64,000 nt of DNA, taken from assembly GCF_037975245.1 (NCBI RefSeq), contig NC_092578.1, positions 7,217,501 to 7,281,500 on the forward strand, given 5' to 3'. Position 1 is the first letter of the stretch. Each line of letters begins with the position of its first letter. The notes under the pieces are model-generated. The model saw only the letters and a list, made by a program, of their open reading frames with translations, searched no databases and was not told the origin of the DNA. This document shows, in pieces, positions 57,701 through 64,000 of this stretch. This DNA comes from Apostichopus japonicus (taxonomy: Eukaryota; Echinodermata; Holothuroidea; Aspidochirotida; Stichopodidae). Both the position numbers and the translations under genes were made by a program.

Positions 57701-59609
57701 ACCTAGTGTGAAACTACACAGGACAAAAGATGACATTCTTTTGTCCAGCCTGGCTGCAAGAAGTGCAGCCCCCCCCCCAACCCTTCACCCAGGCACCCTA
57801 TTTTAACTGACACACAAATCCCCTCATTAGAACAGAGAGACACACTTATGGGTGACAGATTAGAATATTCCCAAGATTACTTTCTCTCTCTCTCTCTGGC
57901 AGAATGTTCCACCAGCAAGGAAAATTTTGTAATATCGTATAATTTAATCCTCTGTATCATAATAATAATATTAATAATAATATAATTGTAATATATGCAA
58001 CCAAAGAAATATACACCAGTGATACTTTGTCCAGTTTTCTTTATAATCAGCCTACATTTTTAGTGTTCAATTTTTTATACCAGGAGATATTGGTGTACCA
58101 GTTGGTCTTCCCTCCCAAATACCAGATTCACCCAACCCTCTCTTCACCCCTCCCTCCCTCCTGGTGCCCCTCCCATCCAATCTTTTATCCTAACATCATG
58201 TCATTATGTCAATACAAAACTTCACAAATGTGATACATGTCAAAGCATTTCCAATGTTTTCACCACCATCACAAAAGAAACAAGATCTGTTTTTTAAGTA
58301 TTTAATCCCTTTTCCTGACTGTAATAGAATCTGCAATATATCTCTATATATAGATGTAACCAATATATTTTTAACCTTTTGCAAATTTGAAAAGTTGTGA
58401 CAGTTTGCTTTTCCTGTGACGGAAATATTCTAGAATTATTTCCTCGAGGGGGAATTTCAGTGTTTCTCACAGCATTGTTCTGATTGTCTCTGGTAATGCT
58501 CTGATATATAGAAACAATAGCTAAGCATGAGCGGATACCAAACAGACATTTTAAAATCTTTGAACTTAGATCGATCTTCCTCAGCAGTTAAAAACAAGGC
58601 ACTTGCTTCCCTTATATGGTAGTCATATCCTAAATATTTGGCTACCGACAAGAAACGTTTTTGAGAAGAGTTCAGTTTGACAATTAAATGTTTGGCAGCG
58701 AGACGGAATGGCTTTGAAAGTTCAAAATAAATATGCTCCTCCAGAGTTTGGATGTGAGTGGCCATTATTAGACTTTCTAGCATATTTTGGGAGCAAATTG
58801 TGATATGAATTCTTGGATCTATGGAAACTATTAGAAATGTTTCCCTACATTCCAAGTGACAGACAATTTGTTAGCAGGCAAAATCCTGATTGGACCTAAT
58901 AAGGCTGTGAGGGAGAAAGGTTAACCTATTTTAGCTGAATCTCGAAAAAGTAACAACTGCCACGGCCGCACTACCCCACAACCGTACGCCTATCATCCAT
59001 ATGCCTTTGATATCCAATTACTTCTCAAAGTGATATTCCGACCATGGAAGTGAATCGCTTTATTTAGAAGTGCTCGTCATTTTTCGGCATCTTTAGGTCA
59101 AAATCACATCCTAGTGTATCGTGTACAAATTTGTCATTTTTTTTATGGTATTTTTGTGAATACATCTGGCCAACAGCAAAATGAACGTCATCACCACAAT
59201 TTAAGCTGTAAAAGGTTTTGATTTTCCTTTATATATGACATGACAAACCACCTACTGTGATCAATTCCACGGAAGAATCGATTGGGTTATAGCGAGTTAG
59301 TCAAAAATAAGTTGCATTCCGTCAAACATAGGTATAGACAAGATATTTAAGATGGCAGTTTTCAACTAACAGTGCGGAGAGTTTTTTTTTTTTCCATATA
59401 TTTGTCAAATTATCTGCCATCGAAAATGTCCCTTTAAATCAAGAGCCCAGTAGATTTTGCGTTAACGGTCTCACCTCTCCAAGCAATGGATCCTACTGCA
59501 CCCAGGAGTAACGTGTTACCGTCCAAAGAAAATTCGGCACTGAATCCAGCCTGACACCAACCGTGCCAAGCAATTCCCTTACCACTACTGTCAGCCTTAA
59601 TCTGAGTTT
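20107..59609 (-). CDS. Integrin alpha subunit (no I domain; alphaV/alpha5/alpha8/PS2-like), 5' partial, 21 exons
   Basis: In gene order the exons are 59609-59475, 57525-57421, 45245-45103, 44238-44101, 42930-42825, 40198-40104, 38130-37994, 37481-37324, 36692-36526, 35637-35488, 34405-34326, 31566-31422, 29890-29795, 29470-29301, 28517-28331, 26093-25986, 24292-24140, 23169-23056, 22263-22150, 21087-20965 and 20232-20107. Phases agree throughout and give 915 residues plus TAA. Visible domains are propeller blades W3-W7 (1-285), thigh, calf-1 and calf-2 (287-850), a transmembrane helix (852-873) and a tail starting VGFFKRP. Alpha subunits pair with a beta subunit at the cell surface to bind matrix ligands. 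The strings GWCQAGFSAEF, DESYVGYS and GFFKRP with a following acidic tail point to the RGD-binding lineage, not the laminin lineage. The signal peptide and first blades are beyond the right edge. Confidence 0.95.
20365..20661 (-). mobile_element. tRNA-derived SINE of a widely conserved type
   Basis: Read on the - strand it has a tRNA-like head (TGGCCAATTGGCTAAGG and GGTTCGATTCCTGCC), a body with CTTGGGCAAGATG and CCACCCAGGGG, the AAAGCGCTTTGAGACC segment and an AT-rich tail. It is flanked by AAAGTAT on both sides. The body resembles the SINE core shared by many animals, which I recall as the Nin-type core; that name needs a database check. Confidence 0.75.
20665..20780 (+). repeat. 14-bp tandem repeat, 7 units plus a partial
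   Basis: AGTATCATTGAGAG repeats seven times without change (20665-20762). A degraded unit follows. It abuts the tRNA end of the SINE at 20365-20661, and the first unit overlaps the SINE's target duplication. Confidence 0.93.
20965..21087 (-). CDS. Integrin alpha exon t: transmembrane helix
   Basis: Residues 834-874: VATMLYTEAAVQPKTVSK, then a hydrophobic helix (WLIALGIICGIVCLLVLILV, then MWK). VAT...TEA resembles the alpha5 stem (REVATAVQWTKAEG). Phase 0 at both ends. Confidence 0.95.
22150..22263 (-). CDS. Integrin alpha exon s: membrane-proximal calf-2
   Basis: Residues 796-833: VWSDNTGFIALWSEASLIVQ, then NPNNRHIQPATHRPDTHS. This is the last calf-2 strand region. The acceptor is TCTTGACAG and the donor AGT|GTAAGT. 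Confidence 0.9.
22547..22775 (-). mobile_element. tRNA-derived SINE, family 2 (copy 1)
   Basis: In inverted orientation it carries the head GGAGTGTTAGCTCAGTGG, a B-box-like segment (reading GAGTTCGAGTCACTCC with one mismatch) and the body ending GCTTGCAGGAGGATCT, with an ATACATAC-type tail. The same unit occurs at 33442 and 51498. Confidence 0.82.
23056..23169 (-). CDS. Integrin alpha exon r: calf-2
   Basis: Residues 758-795: NCDTVECVNIVCTVGPLSMG, then GGVVIEIEARIWQNTFKE. It matches C-x(4)-C-x(3)-C-x-VG-x-L and the following strands of calf-2 in alphaV (CLKIVCQVGRL). Phase 0 at both ends. Confidence 0.95.
23239..23600 (+). repeat. 39-bp minisatellite, about 9 units
   Basis: The unit ACACTTTGATAATATACAGA plus TAGTCCATAACTTGACCTG repeats with variation in the integrin intron just upstream (gene sense) of exon 23056-23169. 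Confidence 0.88.
24140..24292 (-). CDS. Integrin alpha exon q: calf-2 loop (usual cleavage region)
   Basis: Residues 707-757: LNGLGSCDHVSITENQDGLL, then DAKTWNASNTPPDPQSSAQT, then RNPYSHSLKTL. In alphaV and alpha5 this loop carries the dibasic furin site that splits heavy and light chains. Here only a single Arg is seen. The acceptor is TGAACTTTCAG and the donor TTG|GTGAGC. Confidence 0.92.
24380..24642 (+). mobile_element. Likely LINE 3' end with (CTAT)n tail
   Basis: The segment ends TGGCCAATAAAGTTT, then CTATCTATCTATCTAT, a typical non-LTR retrotransposon 3' end with a poly(A)-signal-like motif and a microsatellite tail. No reverse transcriptase frame is present, so it is a 5'-truncated copy. 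The left limit is approximate. Confidence 0.5.
25986..26093 (-). CDS. Integrin alpha exon p: calf-2
   Basis: Residues 671-706: VRNLGPSSLPLMSTVNISFP, then WKTREGKMLTYIEDIR. It matches (E)VRNxGPSS...WP of calf-2. NISF is a possible glycosylation site. Donor AGG|GTAAGT. Confidence 0.95.
27908..28219 (-). mobile_element. hAT-like miniature transposon (diverged copy, inverted)
   Basis: The ends CAGGTGCACAGCC and GGCTACGCGCCTG are imperfect inverted repeats, flanked by TATCAGTT on both sides (27900-27907 and 28220-28227). Internally it resembles the reverse complement of copies 1 and 2 (AGCGCCACC, GTTGGCG, CCCAGATCG, GGAAATG). It ends 111 bp from an integrin splice donor. Confidence 0.8.
28331..28517 (-). 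CDS. Integrin alpha exon o: calf-2 start
   Basis: Residues 608-670: GVARPESLLYDSD, an acidic stretch (KAGDDSSNDREQYDVSPGID), then ISLSEMKEIDSSQIGPHFQH and VYD. GxSRPE and GPxxxHxYD are calf-2 hallmarks. The acidic insert between them is longer than I recall in vertebrate alphas. Confidence 0.94.
29301..29470 (-). CDS. Integrin alpha exon n: calf-1 to calf-2
   Basis: Residues 552-607: SRFTVKVGIRTLHPDTEFLN, then VFVEAMTSSTEHNTTLTDNT, then QVLLIQTKIEADVVVR. HNTT is a possible glycosylation site. The last codon is split before GVARPE in the next exon. Confidence 0.94.
29795..29890 (-). CDS. Integrin alpha exon m: calf-1 end
   Basis: Residues 520-551: SREALVLCNPEKSENETYIM, then CDVDNPMPAFGR. The C...C(D/E)xGNPM motif is a family hallmark. 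ENET is a possible glycosylation site. Phase 0 at both ends. Confidence 0.94.
31422..31566 (-). CDS. Integrin alpha exon l: calf-1
   Basis: Residues 471-519: GTKYLPIGVEDHFLINVDIY, then NNGEEAHQAKVKI, then SKELSFVNVRSDI. It matches the alpha-chain motif (V)NxGEDAYEAKL of calf-1. The acceptor is CAATTCCAG and the donor ATC|GTAAGT. Confidence 0.95.
32710..33126 (+). repeat. 75-bp tandem repeat, about 5.5 units
   Basis: TGAGCTTCTCAAATATGAAT plus ATTCAGTGAAATAGTGCATC recurs every 75-76 bp. It lies in the integrin intron 31567-34325 next to another, more degenerate array. Confidence 0.9.
33126..34325 (+). repeat. Degenerate GTTAACTACATAGCATGG array, interrupted by a SINE
   Basis: Units of about 30-39 bp built on TGTTGTGTTAACTACATAGC plus ATGGTATATAT fill the region. 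They decay leftward and are split by the SINE at 33442-33679. The right end runs into integrin exon 34326-34405. Confidence 0.8.
33442..33679 (+). mobile_element. tRNA-derived SINE, family 2 (copy 2)
   Basis: The A-box-like segment TTAGCTCAGTGGTTAACGC and the B-box-like GGTCCCGAGTTCGAGTC are spaced as in a tRNA. The body and the tail ATTACATACATAAAG follow. It is inserted within a degenerate GTTAACTACATA tandem array. It is a retroposon, not a tRNA gene. Confidence 0.85.
34326..34405 (-). CDS. Integrin alpha exon k: calf-1 start
   Basis: Residues 445-470: ISFVHNCGNDSMCETDLQLK and ASIHIP. The CG-x(4)-C-x-(T/P)DLxL signature marks the thigh/calf-1 boundary. A degenerate minisatellite runs up to and resembles the 3' end of this exon and its donor ACG|GTATGT. 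Confidence 0.95.
35275..35330 (-). other. Hammerhead-like motif remnant (low confidence)
   Basis: The - strand reads TTTGAAGA, then GATCC-TTCTA-GGATC, then GAAAC and GTC. The 5-bp stem flanked by a GA-rich strand and GAAA recalls a hammerhead core, but the CUGAUGA element is altered (UUGAAGA). It may be a decayed retroelement motif. Confidence 0.25.
35488..35637 (-). CDS. Integrin alpha exon j: thigh domain end
   Basis: Residues 395-444: VDMKDFLSPIPFKVSYTLRT, then LLSCRDVCPMFDMYSSNNVT, then EL. FLSPIPFKVSYTL corresponds to the DKLTPI...EYRL segment of vertebrate alphas. NNVT is a possible N-glycosylation site. Confidence 0.94.
36234..36400 (+). repeat. Direct duplication of about 70 bp
   Basis: AGCATTTAAATTACACA(G/A)A plus GGAAAACATTTCTCCAGC occurs at about 36246 and 36342, spaced by about 96 bp, in the integrin intron 35638-36525. 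Confidence 0.8.
36526..36692 (-). CDS. Integrin alpha exon i: thigh domain
   Basis: Residues 339-394: IDFTIETDWYKTQKGQPARL, then VKEGTLQLGATVQKCVVSEA, then HID. It fits the thigh strands LNFQVELLLDKLKQKG of alphaV. Donor GAC|GTAAGT. Confidence 0.94.
36888..37215 (+). mobile_element. TTAA-flanked miniature element (right end lost)
   Basis: From TTAA at 36888 the sequence follows the element at 39676-40028 closely up to about 37215 (GGTCAGATTACC). It then diverges without a right inverted repeat, about 110 bp short of the next integrin exon. Confidence 0.65.
37324..37481 (-). CDS. Integrin alpha exon h: propeller to thigh
   Basis: Residues 286-338: SRPVIEMDPRLEFSRAPID, then CVLGDKRVPCVQAITCFRY, then RGHAVPPTI. 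SRPV at the end of blade 7 and the C-x(8)-C-x(5)-C thigh cysteines are typical of integrin alpha chains. The donor is ATCC|GTGAGT. Confidence 0.95.
37994..38130 (-). CDS. Integrin alpha exon g: blade W7
   Basis: Residues 241-285: RIVPATFDPSLRSFGHSISG, then LVDIDANGYTDLAIGSYESG, then RATVF. It carries an intact DIDANGYTD calcium loop and the last FG-GAP motif. The acceptor is TCCTTACAG and the donor TTTTT|GTAAGT. Confidence 0.96.
38322..39449 (+). repeat. 1.1 kb GT-rich minisatellite, 32-bp unit
   Basis: The unit TTGTCTCTGTGTGTAGTGTG plus TGTGTCTGTATA repeats more than 30 times with length variants (CTGTGTGT insertions, short units lacking GTGTGTGT). It lies in the integrin intron between exons 38130 and 40104. 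The - strand lacks stops in two frames, giving 400-codon pseudo-frames of Thr/His/Gln/Arg repeats. Confidence 0.95.
39672..40032 (+). mobile_element. TTAA-flanked miniature element (complete)
   Basis: The element is bounded by TTAA at 39672-39675 and 40029-40032. Terminal inverted repeats read AGGCATTGAAGACTCG and CGAGTCTTCACTCCCT. There is no coding capacity. TTAA targets are typical of piggyBac-like elements, but the superfamily is inferred. Confidence 0.7.
40104..40198 (-). CDS. Integrin alpha exon f: blade W6, second part
   Basis: Residues 209-240: DVAVGAPYEDDMMGAVYIYH and GDLDGIKTTFSQ. This is the VAVGAP strand and the following YIYHG strand. The intron on its 3' side contains a TTAA-flanked element and a 1.1 kb minisatellite. 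Confidence 0.96.
41612..41679. repeat. (TA)n microsatellite
   Basis: Nearly pure TA dinucleotides with one TT interruption, in the integrin intron. Confidence 0.95.
42825..42930 (-). CDS. Integrin alpha exon e: blade W6, first part
   Basis: Residues 174-208: GVMILEDQLKGSRIPKARFG and then SSIENVGDLNMDGYD. The DLNMDGYDD loop, completed by the next exon, keeps the full calcium-binding pattern DxNxDGxxD. Donor GACG|GTAAGA. Confidence 0.96.
43895..44000. repeat. TATCCGTAATA / TATCCATTATA short tandem repeat
   Basis: About eight imperfect 11-12 bp units, about 100 bp from integrin exon 44101-44238. Confidence 0.75.
44101..44238 (-). CDS. Integrin alpha exon d: blade W5
   Basis: Residues 128-173: MSSYFGARVLGMYINGDAWS, then DLLVGAPLYSEDQDEG, then CVYIYRNEGF. 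It is a full FG-GAP repeat (YFG...LLVGAP). The cation loop reads YINGDAWSD where the usual first residue is Asp. Phase 0 at both ends. Confidence 0.96.
45103..45245 (-). CDS. Integrin alpha exon c: blade W4 with weakened cation loop
   Basis: Residues 80-127: YSVSSGYFTNTDVVEGVTGA, then PRAYEHGRVYIYN. It matches the alphaV segment GYSVAVGDF...GVPRA...GMVYIYD. The acidic calcium-loop residues of other alphas (DFNGDGIDD) are largely replaced (YFTNTDVVEG). Donor GGG|GTAAGA. Confidence 0.95.
45684..45737. repeat. (AT)n microsatellite
   Basis: Uninterrupted AT dinucleotides in the large integrin intron. Confidence 0.95.
50980..51354 (+). mobile_element. hAT-like miniature transposon (copy 2)
   Basis: It is closely similar to the element at 7289-7668 along its whole length and in the same orientation. 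The ends are CAGTGGCGTAGC and GCTCCGCCACTG, flanked by the perfect 8-bp duplication GCCAGCCT (50972-50979 and 51355-51362). It sits in the large integrin intron. Confidence 0.88.
51498..51794 (+). mobile_element. tRNA-derived SINE, family 2 (copy 3, expanded head)
   Basis: The body matches copy 2, but the head repeats the A-box region several times (GTTAGCTCAGTGGTTA-like motifs at about 51501, 51522 and 51553) before one B box. The tail is a TACA/TACATA repeat. Confidence 0.85.
54423..54793 (+). mobile_element. hAT-like miniature transposon (different subfamily)
   Basis: The start CAGTGGCGTAGGAA and end TTCCTACGCCCTTG form an inverted repeat with mismatches. The 8-bp duplication GGTAATTG flanks it (54415-54422 and 54794-54801). 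The interior is G/C-run rich and not clearly related to copies 1 and 2. Confidence 0.8.
56523..57056 (+). repeat. Tandem duplication of about 280 bp
   Basis: TTTCAAA(A)CCAGAGCTTGAACC to the segment ending AATCCAGAACAGTGAAAAA occurs twice (about 56527 and 56809). The copies differ by small indels near their G runs. It lies in the large integrin intron. Confidence 0.88.
57421..57525 (-). CDS. Integrin alpha exon b: W3 to W4
   Basis: Residues 45-79: GTIISLTEASGTNPPSPVA and SWFPVGNEDESYVG. DESYVGYS, completed by the next exon, matches DDSYLGYS of alphaV. The acceptor is TTATTCCCCCAG and the donor GTTG|GTAAGT. The next exon lies 12.2 kb away. Confidence 0.94.
58457..58855 (-). other. Open frame of 132 codons within an intron, origin unknown
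   Basis: An uninterrupted frame lies in the intron between integrin exons 57421-57525 and 59475-59609, with no repeat content. It includes LSKPFRLAAKHLIVKL and FLSVAKYLGYDYHIREAS. The spacing of hydrophobic residues weakly recalls a death-fold domain. I do not recognise a family. There is no convincing splice donor, and the next integrin exon joins without it. Confidence 0.25.
59475..59609 (-). CDS. Integrin alpha exon a: propeller blade W3
   Basis: Residues 1-44: TQIKADSSGKGIAW, then HGWCQAGFSAEFS, then LLLGAVGSIAWRG. The WCQAGFS...LLLGxxGSxxWxG pattern is the third blade of RGD-type alphas. The acceptor, read on the - strand, is TTTCCCTGCTACCAG and the donor is AGAG|GTGAGA. The upstream exon must end in phase 1 and lies beyond 64000. 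Confidence 0.95.
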
Positions 59610-60299
59610 CTGGTAGCAGGGAAAGATCAACGACATAGTTAAATTCCAAACAAGACTGATAACATGATCAAAGCAAAAATGAAAGGAAAAGAAAAGAAAA
59701 GAGAGCAGCGACCTTCTTTCAACCTTTGAAACAAAATTGATACAATCATATATACCAAAACAAAAAGAACAATCTTCCTTAATTTGACCTTGCCTCTTCT
59801 CTCAACCCTTCCTCCCCCTCCCTCCCCCTGGCCCCCCATTGCACCACCATAATCACCATAGCCCTTTCTATGATTTTACCAACAGTCAGGTAGTTTTCGA
59901 TGCATACAAAGGGGAGCTTCGCACATTTAAAGCAAAATTAGTTTCACACGTTTTGAAGATTCATGATTTGGTAAAACTGCTCAAGTTTGAGGGGTTATTT
60001 GTCTAGCATGCAAAGTTATACATTCACGAGACAGTATGAAAAAGAAAGAAATACAACAGACTATGCAAGTTTTTTTTGGGGGGGCTCTGTTATTCTTCTG
60101 ATAGTTATTATTATTGAATGTTATATTTCTTGGGCAGAGAATTCTGATATTGGAATAATGTTATAAAAAAAAAAAGTTTTGGTTTTTTATTAATTTAATA
60201 AAAAATGGACATTCAATAGGAGATGAATCATTAATAAATCGCAGAATATTAACACAATGCTTCTTGCTTGGATGCTCCTACCGTGCGATAAATGAGCAG

Positions 60300-60300
<1 letters not shown>

Positions 60301-60375
<75 letters not shown>
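60301..60375. repeat. (AT)n microsatellite
   Basis: AT dinucleotides with one ACAT interruption, in the intron upstream of exon 59475-59609. Confidence 0.95.
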
Positions 60376-61948
60376 CTAGAAACTTATGAGCAGCTGATAA
60401 CTGGAAACCGACTCCTCCTGTTTCAAGTATTTCTAGAATAAGGGATTGGACAATCATGTATAGTACCTCTTGTGCACAATCATTTCTCAACATTTATTTT
60501 TCCACACAAAATGTTTAGTGAGTTTTGAAGAGCAAATTTTGCCAAATCAACTGATGCAGGGAGTAGATTATTTAGACCCTAGCTAAGGTTTCCAAAGACC
60601 ACATGAGCATTTCGGACAGCATTGTCTATATGCGTGCAACAATGACTAGTTATTGTTGCCAAGCATTCAATGGATCAGTTATGTCACCATGGGTGAATAT
60701 TTTAAACCTAGCATCAAGCCCCTAGCCAGGCCAGGCAACATGGCATTAGCCACCCCCTCTTTCTCCCCCAATGCAAAAAACTGCGCACCTCCCCCCACCC
60801 AACTTTGCCACCACCATCATGTATACAGACACTTCACCGGTTACAGGTATGTCACTATTGTGCCCCTCCCTCACTCTCTGATCCCCCCCCCCCAATTCAC
60901 AATTTCTCCTGATGGATTGTTTTTCTTTTATCGTATTTATTTTCATTTCTTTCTGCTAAGTGTGTGCATGCTTGCTCTCTTGTCTGACCATGAATTTCAC
61001 AAACATATTGATCTGTATTTTAAGTATTTTACGTATTTTGGACGCATCCCAACGTAACAGGTTTCTCACATATATCACAGCCCTTTGAAAGGAGAAATGT
61101 GACACAAAATTTTATTAATTTTCATCTGATTTACTATTTTCAAACGGACCAAACGCCATTATCACTACAGACACTTGACAGAGAATATGAGAAAACATGA
61201 GAAATTTTCAACGTGGACATTTGTGGTACATGTAGGAAAACATGGAGCCCGTTTGATACCGTCTTTGGAAATGATGTTTCAAAACTCAATTTCAAAATTA
61301 TACTAAACCAAATAGTGTTGTCTGCTAATTCAGCATATAAGGCTGAAGGGTACAAATATTTTTTAACCTGTACAATTTCTTACTGTCATAAGCCAAAGAG
61401 GTTAAAGTTTAGAAAGTTTAAAGTTTAGTTTTAAAGTAAAATATCTTCTTTTCCAACTTTAATGGCCCTGACTAATTATTACACTAAACAACAGACATTT
61501 CACTACAAATTCCTCGTCACCATTCTAAAACTATTTCATTAGTACTAAATTGTATTACTATCGTTTAAGTCCATTATTAAGCACTTTAGGTTTGAAATTT
61601 ATACATGTATTAATTGCTGTACATACTACCACAGAAAGTTTAAAACCAGTCAGTTCTAGAAATAGCTTTTCCAGGCAAAACAGAAAACTTAACGATTTCT
61701 CCAGAAGTAAAATTTTTGTAAAATTTTAAAATGTGAACAAAATGGCATTTGCTTGAATGAAAATTTGCTGAAAAGAAAATGCTAAGATAGGAGGCAGTAC
61801 AGCGCAGCGCAGCTTTTTTAGTTTATTCCTATTTTAGAAAGAAATTGGTCCTTATAGAAGGTGCAGGAAGGGGTAAACGAATCATGCCAAGGCAATCATA
61901 TCTGTGAACTAGAAGAAGTGACAGAACAACAGAGAATACTCATATCTG

Positions 61949-61979
61949 GGGGAGGGGGAGGGGAGGGGGAGGGGGAGGA
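61949..61979 (+). other. Strong G-quadruplex-forming tract
   Basis: Five runs of four or five G separated by single A residues lie within 31 bases in the intron upstream of the first visible integrin exon. Similar tracts occur at 9547-9582, 7949-7979 and 2866-2895. Confidence 0.7.
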
Positions 61980-64000
61980 AACAATCCCAACTAGCAGGTG
62001 TACATAAATGTCTTTGTGCATCGTTTAGCATGGCTAATAGCTACTACATTCAAAGAAAAAAATATACATTAGAAATATGATACTTACTCTCTAGTGTGCA
62101 AAATTCCCATGGAAAACAAAGAAAACAAAATAATGAAATGGACAAACAAACAGACGGAAAGAAAGATAAAAATATGCATATTTTATATATTATTGATTAA
62201 AGATATAGATCTAAGAAATGATGAAAGATCTACAGTGCACAAGGAGTTTCCAAACTGCAGCAAACATCTCATCATGTTAATTGCTTGAAGGGGAGGAAGA
62301 GGAGGAGAGGCAGGTTTTTTTTTAAATCTCGGCAACTTCATTGCTTCAATTCGTAGGGGGAAGTAGCCTTCCAAATCAATGGATATCACCTTGATAACCA
62401 CCCCATCACCCTTGTCCCACTATTTTTGGGGTGGGGGCAAGATCCTGTTATTGTTGACTTCCTTATCTCATCCCTACAATCCCACCCATACTAACCCACT
62501 TTTGCCTCCCCTACTTTCTCCCATCAACTTCCCCACTTTCTCCCTTTAACTTCCCCTCACCTCCCCCACTTTCCACCACTCTTTAAGTAGTAGTAGGTGT
62601 ATACCAATTGTACGTCTCTAAAGCTTGATTATTCAGTAGAGAGCTTCGTTTATAGCAAAGAGATTCTTGGACAGTTCTAATGGGAGGAGTCTGAAAGTCT
62701 GTTGCTCAAGGGCTTAGCTAGTGAAGTACTAGCCTCAAGAGAGAGAGAGGAGTTTAAAACAGTTTGTTTTCAAAGGATATTATCTCCAATGTTACCCAAA
62801 CAATGACTGCATTAAAACATTCAATATTTTGAGATAATATTATTACTCCTTTTTTAATCTTCTTCTTCTTCTTTTTCCCCAAAAAATTTCAGGGTGTAAA
62901 GAGAGAACTTTCAGTACTACTTAAAGAAGTTTAAAGTCAAGCCCAGCCCGTGCCGAGAAGTTTGAGCAAGCAGTTTGAGAACCCCTAGTTACGTGACCAA
63001 AATGAATGAAGTTGATTGTGAATTAATCGATGTTAAAACTTGTGAAATGTGTAAACGATAAATCTACTGCAAAAACAAAATTAATGGTAACAATTTTTTT
63101 TTTTAACTTTGTTAAAGAATATTACACTGTCTGCTAAGATAGTGGTAAAAGACATATGAAGATCTAGATGGACATTATAGCAAATGCTGGTGCTCAGATA
63201 CAACCGTCTAAAAATATGGTTTGATGAATCATCTCAAGCACCATGACCGAATGCCGATCCGGCTACATAGGAACACAAACAGTTGCTAAATTATGTACTT
63301 AAATACTTATTATGAAGTCAAAATCTGAAATGTTAATGGAAATGTGAGTGTTCAATGCAGTATTATGTACTCAAACATATATTACTACCATGCAGTTATA
63401 TGTGAAAACTGTACTTGGGGGACAAGTGTTTAGCTCCCAATATGCTAGAGTAACAAGTGGTCACCATGTTCATACTTCTAAGGTATTCCCCTTTTCACTA
63501 CTAACATTTGCAGACTCTCCTGACTTGGGCAAAATGTTTTGGCTTAGAAAAACATTTTATCAAACTGGGTGGGGGAGGAGGAATAGGGCAACCTTCACTG
63601 TCACCCCAAGCCCTACTCCACCACAATGCCTCCTCCATTCCCTTGGTCTAAAGTTTGTTGACCATGTATTAATTATCATATGAATACGTTGGAAGAGTAA
63701 ATAAGGTTGTTAAATGCCTTTGTTGATGGAATATCATTTTGAGTGCTTGTAAACTTCTTGAACTTGGGACAAGAGTGACCATTATATGATTTTTCCTAGC
63801 ATAATTTAGGCAATCAAAGATGACCTTTAAAATAACACTAACTATTAGACTTTTCTCCAAATTCAACTAAAAGTGTTGCACTATGTAGTATCCCAAGAAG
63901 GTTGCAACTACTTAAAGATTAAACTAGGTGGTTATATAGAGCATAATTACTTCTGTCTAACTATTCTTATGTAAGGCTATATAAAAGAGTAAAGGGTTAT

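Larger units (their letters stand above)
59610..64000 (-). other. Intron upstream of first visible integrin exon
   Basis: I searched the - strand for the W1/W2 blade and signal peptide exons and found none, so this intron exceeds 4.4 kb. It contains an AT microsatellite (60301-60375) and a G-quadruplex tract (61949-61979). Confidence 0.6.

Noticed and set aside
59650-64000. Search for integrin W1/W2 and signal-peptide exons
   Set aside because: No - strand segment here shows FG-GAP motifs, VGAP-like strands or suitable splice phases, so the gene is called 5' partial.

Overview
This is animal genomic DNA: AT-rich by eye, with split genes that have GT-AG introns, many intronic minisatellites, tRNA-derived SINEs, small DNA-transposon relics and unusually many poly-G/poly-C runs. 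The gene content and repeat style suggest a marine invertebrate, probably a deuterostome such as an echinoderm or hemichordate. The species cannot be fixed from the sequence alone.

Two protein genes converge. On the + strand, positions about 572-13989 hold the last eleven exons (464 residues) of an EPAC-type Rap guanine-nucleotide exchange factor (RAPGEF3/4/5 family, closest by eye to RAPGEF4/EPAC2): the end of the REM domain, the Ras-association domain, and a complete CDC25-type catalytic domain with stop codon. The cyclic-nucleotide-binding and DEP regions would lie to the left of the window. On the - strand, positions 59609 down to 20107 hold 21 exons (about 915 residues) of an integrin alpha subunit without an I domain: beta-propeller blades from about W3 onward, thigh, calf domains, transmembrane helix and a GFFKR cytoplasmic tail. 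Its signal peptide and first blades lie to the right. All splice phases agree in both models.

Layout: 1-571 intron; 572-13989 EPAC-like exons; 13990-20106 convergent intergenic or 3'-UTR sequence with two candidate poly(A) signals about 300 bp apart, a dispersed CTGCAG-rich repeat and a perfectly phased 10 x 32 bp minisatellite; 20107-59609 integrin alpha exons, with a 12.2 kb intron (45246-57420); 59610-64000 upstream intron. Repeats include four hAT-like miniature elements, each with a perfect 8-bp target duplication, two copies of a TTAA-flanked element, three copies of one tRNA-SINE, one SINE of a widely conserved type, a LINE 3' tail and about a dozen tandem arrays.

The two genes are functionally linked: EPAC loads Rap1 with GTP, and Rap1-GTP drives inside-out integrin activation. 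In human, RAPGEF and ITGA paralogues are also close on the Hox-bearing chromosomes, so the pairing may be an ancestral neighbourhood. Other points of interest are a frame-preserving candidate cassette exon inside the catalytic domain, a splice acceptor that is the last copy of an 80-bp tandem triplication, a minisatellite that repeats donor-like motifs about 19 times, and an integrin with two weakened calcium loops and no visible dibasic cleavage site.
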